From Cryobacterium cheniae (GTDB lineage Bacteria > Actinomycetota > Actinomycetes > Actinomycetales > Microbacteriaceae), in contig NZ_SOGN01000048.1 in NCBI RefSeq assembly GCF_004403395.1, forward strand, positions 1-43,299: a DNA stretch of 43,299 nucleotides, given 5' to 3'. Made by a program: the position numbers and the translations under genes. Numbering within the stretch: the first letter of the stretch is position 1; every line of letters begins with the position of its first letter. Below the pieces are notes generated by a model that saw nothing but the letters and a program-made list of their open reading frames with translations, did not search any database and was not told the origin of the DNA. This document shows positions 7,513 through 15,079 of this stretch, piece by piece.

Positions 7513-9519
7513 CTACTCCACGCGGTCGTGCGCGGCGAGCCGGGCCAGTGAGGCGTTGTACTGGAGCAGTTCGGCGTCGCCGGTGCGCTCCGCGTTGCGG
7601 TCCTTGCGGCGGGTTTCCTTCTCGTCGCTGCGGCTCCACTGAATGGCCACCGCGATGGCCAGGGCGATCGTCGGAATCTCGCCGACGCTCCAGGCGATGC
7701 CGCCGCCCATCTGCTGGTCCTCGATGCCGCTGAGCCCCCAGTCGCGGCCCATGGCCCCGTACCAGTCGGCGAGGAGCAGCCCGGTGCCCGTCATCATGGT
7801 CACGCCGAAGAAGGCGTGGAACGCCATCGTGCCGAGAAGCAGCAGCAGGCGGCCCGCGTAGGGCAGCCGGTAGGGCACCGGGTCGATACCGATCAGCGAC
7901 TGCACGAACAGGTAGCCGGTGATCAGGAAGTGCACGATCATCCACTCGTGGCCGATGTGGTCGGTCGTCGCCCAGCTGAACAGCGAGGAGTAGTAGAACA
8001 CCCAGAGCGAACCGGCGAAGAGCACGGCCGCGACCAGCGGATTGGCCAAGAAGCCCGCGTACCTCGAGTGCACGGCCAGCAGGATCCACTCGCGCGGGCC
8101 ACGACTGGCGTCCTGCCGCTTGCGGATGGCGCGGGCGGCGAGCGTGACCGGTGCCCCGGGCACCAGGAAGACGGGTACGAGCATGGTCAGGGCCATGTGC
8201 ATGAGCATGTGGGAAGAGAAGAGGTACTTCGCGTAGAGGTTCGCGCCGCCGTTGGTGATGTAGAACAGGACCAGCATGCCGGTCACCCAGAGCACGGTGC
8301 GGAAGACGGGCCACTTGTCGCCGCGGCGGGCCAGTCGGCGCACCCCGGCCAGGTAGAAGAAGATGCCGAATGCGCAGAACAGCACCCAGGCCAGGTCGAA
8401 GTTCCACTCGGTGAAGTAGCGGCTGAAGGTGAGTGGCGGCGGCAGCAGCTCGCCGGTCAGGATTTGGGCGGGCGTCGAGGTGGGGATCTCGGTCGCCGTG
8501 ATCTGCTCGACCGGCGTTGCGGTCTTGGCGAGGGCGGCGGCGGCCCCGGAGGCGAGCCCCATGAACGCCAGTTCCGTGACGACAAGCCACCAGAACCAGA
8601 CCCGGCGGCGGGGTGCTGCGGCCGTGGCGTCCGCGGGGGTGCTCCGCAGCATCCGCCCGATCAGGAACCGGCGTTGCAGCACGCCGAAAGCGCCCAGGGC
8701 GGTGAGGGCGAAGACCTTGACCAGGACGAGGATTCCATAGGGCGAGAGCAGCCGGTCCCAGGCCCCCAGTCGCAGTTCGGCGCCCACGTAGCCGGACGCG
8801 GCGACGACGATGAAGGAGACCAGGGCGAGCGAGGAGTACCGCGCGATGACCGGGTCGATGCGGCCGCCGGCCAGGTGCTTCTGCAGCACGATGATGGTCA
8901 GCAGCCCGCCCAGCCAGACCGCGGCGAAGACGAGGTGCAGCCCCAGGGCGGTGATGGCCACGTCGTGCCCCTCGGCGCCCGCCGCGTGTCCCTGCAACGC
9001 CATGGGCACCAGGGCGCCCACGGCGAGGACCGTGACGAAGACGAGCCCGGTCAGGGACCGCACCGCGAAGCACAACACGGTGACGAAGGCCGCAATCAGG
9101 GTGGTGGCCAGCCAGGCCTGCCCGATCTCGATGTCGCTGAAGAACTGTCCCGCGGTGGCGCTGAACCTGTCGTCGAAGCTGAGCGGGATGGTGGTCACCT
9201 GCAGGAAGGTGAAGAAGCCGGTGAGGGCGGATGCCACGGTGAAGACGGCCGCGGAACCGGCGGCGAAGTCCAGGGCCGCGTTGTACTCGGACTCCCGGGG
9301 GCTCAGGGCGAAGAGGGTGAGCACGAGGGCACCGATGGCGCCCGCGGCACTGACGTTGACGAGGAGCTTGGCCACCGGCAGTCCCCAGCGCACGACCGGT
9401 CCCGGATCGGCCAGCAGCTGCGCCGACGCGCCGCCGCCGTAGGCCAGCGCGACGAGCGTCGCCAGCGTTGCGACCAACAGGAGCACGGCCGGACCGGAGA
9501 TACGCACGAGACGAGGCAC
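7513..9519 (-). CDS. CopD-CtaG fusion: copper transport and cytochrome c oxidase assembly membrane protein
   Basis: A 668-residue polytopic protein with about 15 membrane helices. The N-terminal half (to about residue 330) is CopD-like, with GQAWLATTLIAAF, GHDVAITALGLHLVFAAVWLGGLLTIIVL and GYVGAELRLG; the histidine-rich helix is a candidate copper ligand site. The C-terminal half is CtaG (caa3 type), with WNFDLAWVLFCAFGIFFYLAGVRRLARRG, FSSHMLMHMALTMLVPVFLVPGAPVTL, GHEWMIVHFLITGYLFVQSLIGIDP and AFHAFFGVTMM. Family knowledge says CtaG delivers copper to the CuA/CuB centres of cytochrome oxidase and CopD moves copper across the membrane, so the fusion links import with oxidase assembly. GTG 9519 has no ribosome binding site but a -10 hexamer at 9526-9531. 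The gene stands alone, convergent with the preceding gene. Confidence 0.88.
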   Translation of the reverse strand: MPRLVRISGPAVLLLVATLATLVALAYGGGASAQLLADPGPVVRWGLPVAKLLVNVSAAGAIGALVLTLFALSPRESEYNAALDFAAGSAAVFTVASALTGFFTFLQVTTIPLSFDDRFSATAGQFFSDIEIGQAWLATTLIAAFVTVLCFAVRSLTGLVFVTVLAVGALVPMALQGHAAGAEGHDVAITALGLHLVFAAVWLGGLLTIIVLQKHLAGGRIDPVIARYSSLALVSFIVVAASGYVGAELRLGAWDRLLSPYGILVLVKVFALTALGAFGVLQRRFLIGRMLRSTPADATAAAPRRRVWFWWLVVTELAFMGLASGAAAALAKTATPVEQITATEIPTSTPAQILTGELLPPPLTFSRYFTEWNFDLAWVLFCAFGIFFYLAGVRRLARRGDKWPVFRTVLWVTGMLVLFYITNGGANLYAKYLFSSHMLMHMALTMLVPVFLVPGAPVTLAARAIRKRQDASRGPREWILLAVHSRYAGFLANPLVAAVLFAGSLWVFYYSSLFSWATTDHIGHEWMIVHFLITGYLFVQSLIGIDPVPYRLPYAGRLLLLLGTMAFHAFFGVTMMTGTGLLLADWYGAMGRDWGLSGIEDQQMGGGIAWSVGEIPTIALAIAVAIQWSRSDEKETRRKDRNAERTGDAELLQYNASLARLAAHDRVE

Positions 9520-9525
9520 TGACTC

Positions 9526-9531
9526 AGCCTA
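9526..9531 (-). promoter_or_regulatory. -10 element TAGGCT for leaderless copD-ctaG start
   Basis: On the minus strand TAGGCT, six bases (GAGTCA), then the GTG start at 9519. No Shine-Dalgarno sequence is present. Confidence 0.55.
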
Positions 9532-9577
9532 ACCGTGCCTGGCGGACCCACGCTGCACGAGGGGAGCCCCACACCCA

Positions 9578-9609
9578 AACAGGGCGCCGACCGAAGTCGA
9601 CGCCCTGTT
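9578..9609 (-). terminator. UUCG-capped terminator after the HU gene
   Basis: The minus-strand RNA has a 9-bp stem (AACAGGGCG/CGCCCUGUU), one mismatch, then CGAC-UUCG-GUCG, a stable C(UUCG)G tetraloop. The U-run after it is short. The core GTCGACTTCGGTCGGC is identical to the one at 10115-10130. Confidence 0.8.
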
Positions 9610-9622
9610 CTTGGTGCGAAAC

Positions 9623-9910
9623 CTACTTGGCGGCAGCCTTGAGCTTGCTACCAGCGGTCAGCTTGACGCGGTGGCCCGCGGCGATGGCGATCTCTTCGCC
9701 GGTCTGCGGGTTGCGGCCGGTGCGCGCTGCGGTAGCGGTGCGCTCGACTCCGAGCCAGCCCGGGATCGTGACCTTGCCGTCGTTCGCGACGGTGTCGGCG
9801 AGAGTTGCGAAGAAAGCGTTCAGCACGCTGTCGACTGCTGCCTGGCTCTGGCCAGAGTCTGCGGCAACCTTGGCAACGAGCTCGGTCTTGTTCAGCGACT
9901 TGTCAGCCAT
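9623..9910 (-). CDS. HU family DNA-binding protein
   Basis: A 95-residue nucleoid protein. MADKSLNKTELVAKVAADSGQSQAAVDSVLNAFFATLADTVANDGKVTIPGWLGVE is the helical dimerisation body, and RTATAARTGRNPQTGEEIAIAAGHRVKLTAGSKLKAAAK is the beta-arm with the RNPQTG tip that wraps DNA through the minor groove. It has the standard HU length and lacks the long Lys/Ala-rich C-terminal tail of mycobacterial HupB. The start at 9910 has a strong site, GAGGAGG, upstream; the longer open frame to 10132 is not conserved-looking. The 277-bp spacer upstream holds a small hairpin (CGCTTT/AAAGCG, near 9967-9982) and a 16-bp palindrome at 10025-10040. It has its own promoter, since a terminator separates it from rpsN. 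Confidence 0.95.
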   Translation of the reverse strand: MADKSLNKTELVAKVAADSGQSQAAVDSVLNAFFATLADTVANDGKVTIPGWLGVERTATAARTGRNPQTGEEIAIAAGHRVKLTAGSKLKAAAK

Positions 9911-10024
9911 TGAGTGTCCTCCTCGGACCTTTGTCTGTAAAAACAGGTATTCACGTATTGCGGGCGACGCTTTCGAAAAGCGACTCCGTTTGGCCGGTTG
10001 GACCGGGTTGAATCTAACAGACAA

Positions 10025-10040
10025 CCGCGGAATTCCGCGG
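10025..10040. promoter_or_regulatory. Perfect 16-bp palindrome upstream of the HU gene
   Basis: CCGCGGAATTCCGCGG reads the same on both strands. It lies 115 bp upstream of the HU start, between the rpsN terminator and HU, where a repressor or nucleoid protein could bind. No regulator is known to me for it. Confidence 0.3.
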
Positions 10041-10095
10041 ATTTGCGGCGTTTTCAGCGGGTTTATCCCCCGGAACGGCCCCATTTTCGCTGTGC

Positions 10096-10138
10096 GCGAA
10101 AAAAGAGAGAGGATGCCGACCGAAGTCGACATCCTCTC
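10096..10138 (-). terminator. UUCG-capped intrinsic terminator after rpmB-rpmG-rpsN
   Basis: On the minus strand a 9-bp stem (GAGAGGATG/CATCCTCTC), one mismatch, then CGAC-UUCG-GUCG, followed by TCTTTTTT. This is a canonical terminator with a tetraloop. Confidence 0.92.
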
Positions 10139-10187
10139 GTTTCAGAACCGAGGTTCCGAATGACCGGCTAAGCGGCCCTGTGCGGTG

Positions 10188-10493
10188 TTACCAGCTGGAC
10201 TTGGTGATGCCGGGCAGTTCGCCGCGGTGAGCCATGTCGCGGAAACGAACGCGCGAGATTCCGAACTTGCTGAGGTGTCCACGGGGACGGCCGTCAACCG
10301 CGTCGCGGTTGCGCAGGCGAACCGGCGACGCGTTGCGGGGAAGCTTCTGCAGGCCGAGGCGAGCAGCTTCACGCGACTCGTCGGTGCCGGCCGGGTCAAC
10401 GAGGGCCTTCTTGAGCTCAAGGCGCTTCGCGGCGTAGCGCTCGACGATAACCTTGCGCTGGTTGTTCTTGGCAATCATGCTCTTCTTCGCCAT
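10188..10493 (-). CDS. rpsN: 30S ribosomal protein S14, zinc-independent form
   Basis: A 101-residue S14 of the long form. [31 protein letters not shown] and the C-terminal [43 protein letters not shown] are characteristic. The CxxC zinc ribbon of the short S14 type is absent, so the protein does not need zinc. It is the last gene of the rpmB-rpmG-rpsN operon, starting two bases after the rpmG stop, and is followed by a strong terminator. In many actinobacteria such C-minus paralogues are made under zinc starvation. Their position directly beside a Zur/ZnuABC cluster fits that idea, although no Zur box is seen before rpmB. Confidence 0.96.
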   Translation of the reverse strand: MAKKSMIAKNNQRKVIVERYAAKRLELKKALVDPAGTDESREAARLGLQKLPRNASPVRLRNRDAVDGRPRGHLSKFGISRVRFRDMAHRGELPGITKSSW

Positions 10494-10495
10494 TT

Positions 10496-10663
10496 TTAGC
10501 GCTCCTCACGGAAGTCAACGTGCTTGCGCACTACGGGGTCGTACTTCTTGAGTACGAGACGGTCGGGGTCGTTGCGACGGTTCTTCTTGGTCACGTAGGT
10601 GTAACCGGTGCCGGCCGTCGAACGGAGCTTGATGATCGGGCGGACGTCATGCTGCTTGGCCAT
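10496..10663 (-). CDS. rpmG: 50S ribosomal protein L33, zinc-independent form
   Basis: A 55-residue protein: [18 protein letters not shown], then [25 protein letters not shown] and [12 protein letters not shown]. This is L33 without the two CxxC pairs of the zinc-binding form (TGYTYVT and [12 protein letters not shown] occupy those positions). Its ATG overlaps the rpmB stop (TAATG), which indicates translational coupling. It is too short for most automatic length cut-offs, so it is easily missed. Confidence 0.95.
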   Translation of the reverse strand: MAKQHDVRPIIKLRSTAGTGYTYVTKKNRRNDPDRLVLKKYDPVVRKHVDFREER

Positions 10664-10899
10664 TAGATTTTCTCCCCACGGGCGAGAAGGTCCTTGACGA
10701 CCGATTCAATGCCACGGGCGTCGATGACCTTGATGCCCTTGACGGACAGGGTCAGCGTGACGTTGCGGCGAAGCGACGGTACGTAGTACTTCTTGGTCTG
10801 AACGTTCGGGTCGAAGCGACGCTTGGTGCGTCGGTGCGAGTGCGAAATGTTGTGTCCGAAGCCGGGAACGGCTCCGGTCACCTGGCAAGTAGCTGCCAT
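10663..10899 (-). CDS. rpmB: 50S ribosomal protein L28
   Basis: A 78-residue L28 with [34 protein letters not shown] and the C-terminal [21 protein letters not shown]. Only one cysteine is present near the N-terminus (CQVTG), so this is the form without the CxxC zinc site. The ribosome binding site GGAGGAG lies six bases before the ATG. It is the first gene of the operon; the 164-bp leader back to zur contains a GAAGGGC/GCCCTTC hairpin at 10917-10934 just before the ribosome binding site. No TGA-N-TCA Zur-type palindrome is seen in that leader, so regulation by zinc is not shown by the sequence. Confidence 0.95.
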   Translation of the reverse strand: MAATCQVTGAVPGFGHNISHSHRRTKRRFDPNVQTKKYYVPSLRRNVTLTLSVKGIKVIDARGIESVVKDLLARGEKI

Positions 10900-10916
10900 G
10901 GTTCTCCTCCAATACC

Positions 10917-10934
10917 GAAGGGCGAATGCCCTTC
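10917..10934 (-). promoter_or_regulatory. Leader hairpin upstream of rpmB
   Basis: A perfect 7-bp stem (GAAGGGC/GCCCTTC) with a 4-nt loop, ending about 17 bases before the rpmB start. It may affect translation or may simply be a leader structure. I cannot assign it to a known ribosomal-protein leader. Confidence 0.3.
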
Positions 10935-11063
10935 CCAAGATCTCTTGTCGGCTGGAACGACGACACTCCCACGAAGGTGAGAGCGAGGTGAACCAGCAGT
11001 GCACGCACAGATATGCGCAGCAGCGTTCAACACTACGCGGTGCTCTCCCCCGGCGCAAACTCG

Positions 11064-11459
11064 CTAATCGACGGATGCGGCGGAGCAGGCCGCGCAGAGA
11101 CCGAACACGTCGACCACATGGGCGGCCTGGGTGAACCCGTGCTCGGCGGCCACGTTGTTCGCCCAGTTTTCCACGGCATCCACTTCGATCTCGATGGTGA
11201 GACCGCAATTGCGGCAGATCAGGTGGTGGTGGTGGTCGGTCGTGCTGCAGGCGCGGTAGAGCGCCTCACCGTCTGGCGACTGCAGCGAGTCGGCCTCGCC
11301 CTCGCCGGCCAGGTCGGACAGGGCCCGGTAGACCGTGGCCAGCCCGATGGGCGAACCGGTGGCGTGCAGTCCGGCGTGCAGACCCTGGGCGCTGACGAAT
11401 CCCTCGGTCTCGCTCAGCGCGGTGCGCACGGCCTCGCGCTGCCAGGTGTTTCGCTTCAT
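11064..11459 (-). CDS. zur: Fur family transcriptional regulator, probably Zur
   Basis: A 131-residue regulator. The N-terminal winged helix runs from [26 protein letters not shown] to [22 protein letters not shown]. The C-terminal dimerisation and metal domain has HHHH (residues 76-79) followed by CRNC (Cys82, Cys85) and CAAC (Cys122, Cys125), the structural zinc site of Fur proteins. It overlaps the second ZnuB-type permease by 4 bp (ATGA) as the last gene of the zinc-uptake operon, and a Zur-type operator lies on the operon promoter at 15025-15042. That context makes zinc, rather than iron, the expected co-repressor. Confidence 0.88.
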   Translation of the reverse strand: MKRNTWQREAVRTALSETEGFVSAQGLHAGLHATGSPIGLATVYRALSDLAGEGEADSLQSPDGEALYRACSTTDHHHHLICRNCGLTIEIEVDAVENWANNVAAEHGFTQAAHVVDVFGLCAACSAASVD

Positions 11460-12265
11460 GCTTTCAACCGTAACCGCGCACGCACCAGGCGGCGACCGAG
11501 GAGGGCCAGCAGGAAGAAGGCGGCCGCGGTGAGGGCGATCGCAGGCCCCGCGGCCACGTCGATCGCCCGGGACAGGAGCACGCCGACCAGGCCGGCGGCC
11601 GCGCCCAGCACCGGCGCCAGCACCAGGATCTGGGTGGCGGTCTGCGTGACCAGACGCGCTGCGGCCGCCGGGGCCGCGATCAGCGCGATCGCGAGGATCG
11701 CCCCGACGGCCGGCATGGCGGTGACCACGGTGGCGGTGATCAGGGTGAGCGTGAGCAGCTCGATCGGCCCTTCCCGGAATCCGGCGGCGCGGAATCCGCT
11801 CGGGTCGAAGGTGGAGAACAGGATCTCCTTGCCCAGCAGCACGATCACGGCCACGGCCGCCCCGAGCACGCCGACCGCCAGCGTCAGGTCGCCGGTCGTG
11901 ACGGTGAGGATCGACCCGACCAGGTAGGAGTCGACCTGCACCGGAAGCGCCGGGTTCAGGGCCTGCAGGAGCACGCCGAGCGCGAAGCCCGCGGTGAGCA
12001 GGATGCCGGACGCCACCTGGGTGCCCTGCCGCTTCACCCGGCCGATCAGGGTCATGATGCCGACGATCAGGATGCTCGCCAGGGCGGCCCCGAGCGGGAT
12101 GCTGACCCCGACGATCGTGGCGGCCACGGCGCCCGGGAAGGTGGCGTGGGTGAGGGCCTGGGCGAAGAAGGTGCGGCGGCGCAGGACGACGAGGGACCCG
12201 ACCAGTCCACTGAGGGCGCCGATCACGGCGGCCGCGAGGAGTGCTTTCTCGAAGTATCCCATCAC
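11456..12265 (-). CDS. Metal ABC transporter permease (second ZnuB-type subunit)
   Basis: A 269-residue membrane protein of the ABC-3 family with about eight helices. Marks are [32 protein letters not shown] (the cytoplasmic coupling region with A-L-T-H-A-T-F-P-G), [21 protein letters not shown] and [28 protein letters not shown]. It starts at GTG 12265 (or ATG 12262) and overlaps the previous permease by 4 bp (GTGA). Together with the first permease it would form the heterodimeric membrane channel for zinc, energised by the ATPase and fed by the lipoprotein. Confidence 0.92.
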
Positions 12266-13188
12266 GTCACCAGCCGTTCGGGGGCCTGCCGGCGGCGGGG
12301 CGGGGTGTGCGGTCGCCGCGGGCCGGGCGAGCGCAGCCGGCGCAACCCGTCGACGGTCAGCCGCGCCAGCAGCACCACGGCGTAGCCGGCGACCAGCACC
12401 AGCACCACGGTCGCGCCGCTGGGCAGGTCGACGCCGGACTGCACGGAGGCCTGGAAGCCGACTACGAGTCCGAGCCAGGCGCCGAGGGCCGCGAAACCGG
12501 CCGCGATCGGGAACAGCAGCCAGAGCCGGTTGGTGATGAGCCGGGCCACGGCGCCGGGCACGATCAGCACGGCCAGGACGAGCAGGTTGCCGACGGCACT
12601 GGAGGCCGCGACGACAACGAGGGCGATCGCCACGTTGAGTACGAGGTCGAGCAGGAGCGTGCGGTACCCGGCCGCGGCGAAGCCGCCCTGGTCGAAGGCG
12701 CGGAACACCTCCTCCTTGAGAGTGAGCCCGATCAGGACCAGTGCCACGAGGCAGATGGCGACGGTCTGCACGACCTCGGCCGGGCTGACCGTGAGGAGGC
12801 GGCCGAAGAGAAGCTGCTCCAGCTGGCCGACGTAGTTCGTCTCCAGGGAGACCAGAATTATGCCCACGCTGAACATGGCGGTGAAGACGATGGCGATCGC
12901 GGCATCCGAGGACACGGACTGGCGCATGATCAGGGTGAGGATGACCGCCGCGACCAGGGCGGCGACCATCGCCCCGACGAAGAGCCCGTCCCGACCGCCC
13001 CAGACGAAGCCGATGGCGATTCCGGGGAAGACCGCGTGGGTGAGGCCGTCGCTGATGAACTCGAGTCCCCGCAGGTTGACCAACACCCCGACGACGCCGG
13101 CCACCAGGCTGAGCGCGCCCAGCACGATGAGGGCCCGGGTCATGAACGGCAGGGCGAAGGTGTCGACCAGCAGGTTGAGGACGTCCAT
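12262..13188 (-). CDS. znuB: Metal ABC transporter permease (first ZnuB-type subunit)
   Basis: A 308-residue ABC-3 family permease. [27 protein letters not shown] is the coupling-helix signature (G-L-T-H-A-V-F-P-G), and [27 protein letters not shown] and [24 protein letters not shown] form further membrane segments. The basic tail ([24 protein letters not shown]) is cytoplasmic and longer than in the partner. It begins two bases after the ATPase stop. Two different permease genes side by side indicate a heterodimeric channel, as in several actinobacterial zinc or manganese importers. Confidence 0.92.
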
Positions 13189-13189
13189 C

Positions 13190-13981
13190 TCAGTGACCGG
13201 TGTGCCCGGGCACGACCACGGTGTGCTCGTCGATTTCCACGCCGACCTCCCGGAACGTGCGCTGCACGTTCTCCAGGATCAGCACCGATTCACGCGGCCC
13301 GAACGCCACCTGGGTGCCGTTGAGCAGCAGCACCTGCTCGCAGACCTCGCGGGCGAGCTGGAGGTCGTGGGTGGAGACGACCACGGCCACCCCATCCTCC
13401 TTCAGGCGCTTCACGGTGCCCACGAGCGCGTCGCGGTTCTGCTGGTCGAGCCCGTTGAACGGCTCGTCGAGCAGGAGTAGGCGGGGCCCGGCGGCCACGG
13501 CCCGCGCGAGCAGTCCGCGCTGCTGCTGGCCACCGGAGAGTTCACCGAAGCGGGTCTTCGCGCGGTGCGCGAGGCCCACCGCGTCGAGCGCATGCGCCAC
13601 GGCCTGGCGGTCGGGCTTGCCGGGCAGCCGCAGCCAGCCCAGCGCGCGGTAGCGCCCCATCATGACGACCTGCTCGAGCGTGACCGGGAACTGCTGGTCG
13701 ATCTCGTCGGCCTGGGGCACGTAGCCGATGGATCCGGCCGGGGCCGATGCCGCCCCCAGCACCTCCACGGTGCCGCTCACGCGCTGGATCAGGCCGAGGA
13801 TGCCCTTGAGCAGCGTGGATTTGCCGGACCCGTTGGGTCCGATCAGCGCCACGGCCTCGCCGGCGCGCACCTCGAAATCGATGTCGTCCAGGGCCGGCTT
13901 CTGGCCGTAGGAGAAGGAGGCGCCCGCCACCTTGAGCGTCACGGGTGCGCTCTGCCGTACTTGAGAAGGATCCTCGATCAC
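13190..13981 (-). CDS. znuC: Metal ABC transporter ATP-binding protein
   Basis: A 263-residue ATPase. Walker A is GPNGSGKST (residues 48-56), the Q-loop is GYVPQ near 87-90, the ABC signature is LSGGQQQR (148-155), Walker B with the catalytic glutamate is LLLLDEP (168-174), and the H-loop is STHD. These are all intact, so it should power uptake by the two adjacent permeases. The start is GTG 13981, seven bases after the lipoprotein stop. The C-terminus is His-rich ([13 protein letters not shown]), a feature often seen in zinc-handling proteins. Confidence 0.94.
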
Positions 13982-13988
13982 TGATCAA

Positions 13989-15008
13989 CTATCGCAGGTC
14001 CGCGGGCACCGCGGTCGGCTCGGCTCCCCAGGATTCGAGGATCAGCGTGACGTTGTGCAGCTGCGAGCTGATGTAGGTGGCGCCGTCGCTGTCCTTCGCG
14101 CCGAGCGAGTCGCTGTAGAGCGCGTCTTCGCCCGAGTACACGGTGACGCCGGCCTCGTTGGCGATGGTGTCGGCGGCCTTCGCGCTGATCGAGGCCTCGG
14201 AGAAGACGGCCTTGACCCCGGTGGCCGTGATGGCGGCGACGAGTTCGTCGATCGCGGCGGCGCTGGGCTCGGCGTTGTCGTCGAAGCTCGGGATGATGGA
14301 GCCGACGTAGGTGAGGCCGTAGGCGTCGGTGAAGTAGCCGAACGCGTCGTGGTTGCTCACGAGCAGCCGCCGCTCGGGGGGTACGGTGTCGATGTTGGCG
14401 CGGATCCACGCATCGAGGTCGGCGAGCTGACCGGTGTACGCGGTCGCGTTGACCTCGAAGTCGGCGGCAAGGTCCGGTCGGGCGTCGGCGAGACCCGCGG
14501 CAATGGTGCCGACCATGGTCTCGGCGTTGGACACGTCCGTCCAGATGTGCGGGTTGCCGCCCTCGTGGGAGTGCTCGACGTCATCCGTCGCACTTGCGTC
14601 GTCGGCGTGGTCCTCGTCGCCGGCCGCGATGTCCTGGATCTCGATCCCCTTGTCGGAGTCGATGGTCATGCCGTCGAAGCCGCTGGCGCTGACCGCGTCG
14701 TCGAGCCATTCTTCGAGGCCGACGCCGTTGATCACGAGCACGTCGGCTTCGCCGAGCGCCGTCAGGTCGGCCACCGACGGGTCGTAGCTGTGCGCGCTCT
14801 GGTTGGGCTGGATGAGCTGAGCCACCGACACGCCGTCGGTGTCGCCGACGACGTTGCGAGTGAGGTCCGCCACCTGGGTGGTCGTCGCGACAACCGCGAG
14901 GTCGCCCTCGGCATTGTCGCCGGCGGAACCGGCGGTCGGCGCGCAGCCGGCCAGGGTGAGAGCGGCAATGGCGGCCAGGGCGGGTAGGACGAATCGTTTC
15001 TGAAGCAC
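13989..15008 (-). CDS. znuA: Zinc-binding lipoprotein of metal ABC transporter (cluster A-I)
   Basis: A 339-residue solute-binding lipoprotein. The signal peptide ends in the lipobox LAGC at about residue 22. The fold is TroA-like: VVATTTQVADLTRNVVGD, then NGVGLEEWLDD and a central acidic, His-rich loop (DEDHADDASATDDVEHSHEGG) followed by NPHIWTDVSN, where the histidine is a metal ligand. Further ligands lie in LLVSNHDAFGYFTDAYGL, and in the segment with ALYSDSL. The charged loop favours zinc over manganese. It is the first gene of znuA-znuC-znuB-znuB-zur. The GTG start has no ribosome binding site; a perfect -35/-10 promoter puts the transcript start on or next to the GTG. Confidence 0.93.
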   Translation of the reverse strand: MLQKRFVLPALAAIAALTLAGCAPTAGSAGDNAEGDLAVVATTTQVADLTRNVVGDTDGVSVAQLIQPNQSAHSYDPSVADLTALGEADVLVINGVGLEEWLDDAVSASGFDGMTIDSDKGIEIQDIAAGDEDHADDASATDDVEHSHEGGNPHIWTDVSNAETMVGTIAAGLADARPDLAADFEVNATAYTGQLADLDAWIRANIDTVPPERRLLVSNHDAFGYFTDAYGLTYVGSIIPSFDDNAEPSAAAIDELVAAITATGVKAVFSEASISAKAADTIANEAGVTVYSGEDALYSDSLGAKDSDGATYISSQLHNVTLILESWGAEPTAVPADLR

Positions 15009-15014
15009 GCGGCA

Positions 15015-15043
15015 ACGCTACGCCTAATGATAATGATTGTCAA
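15015..15043 (-). promoter_or_regulatory. znuA promoter (leaderless, TTGACA-17-TAGCGT)
   Basis: On the minus strand TTGACA (15043-15038), 17 bases, TAGCGT (15020-15015), six bases, then the GTG start at 15008. The -35 and spacer are covered by the Zur-type palindrome. Confidence 0.85.
15025..15042. promoter_or_regulatory. Zur box
   Basis: TAATGATAATGATTGTCA contains the dyad TGATAAT-G-ATTGTCA, close to the actinobacterial Zur pattern TGA-A-TCA centred on AT-rich arms. It overlaps the -35 and spacer of the znuA promoter, so bound Zur would block RNA polymerase. It is the only such site I see in the window. Confidence 0.8.
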
Positions 15044-15079
15044 CACCAATAGGAACGCTCCGCCCGTGCCGGGGCCGGC

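Noticed and set aside
10900..11063. Zur box before rpmB
   Set aside because: No TGA-N-TCA palindrome of the right spacing in the leader; the only convincing box is at 15025.
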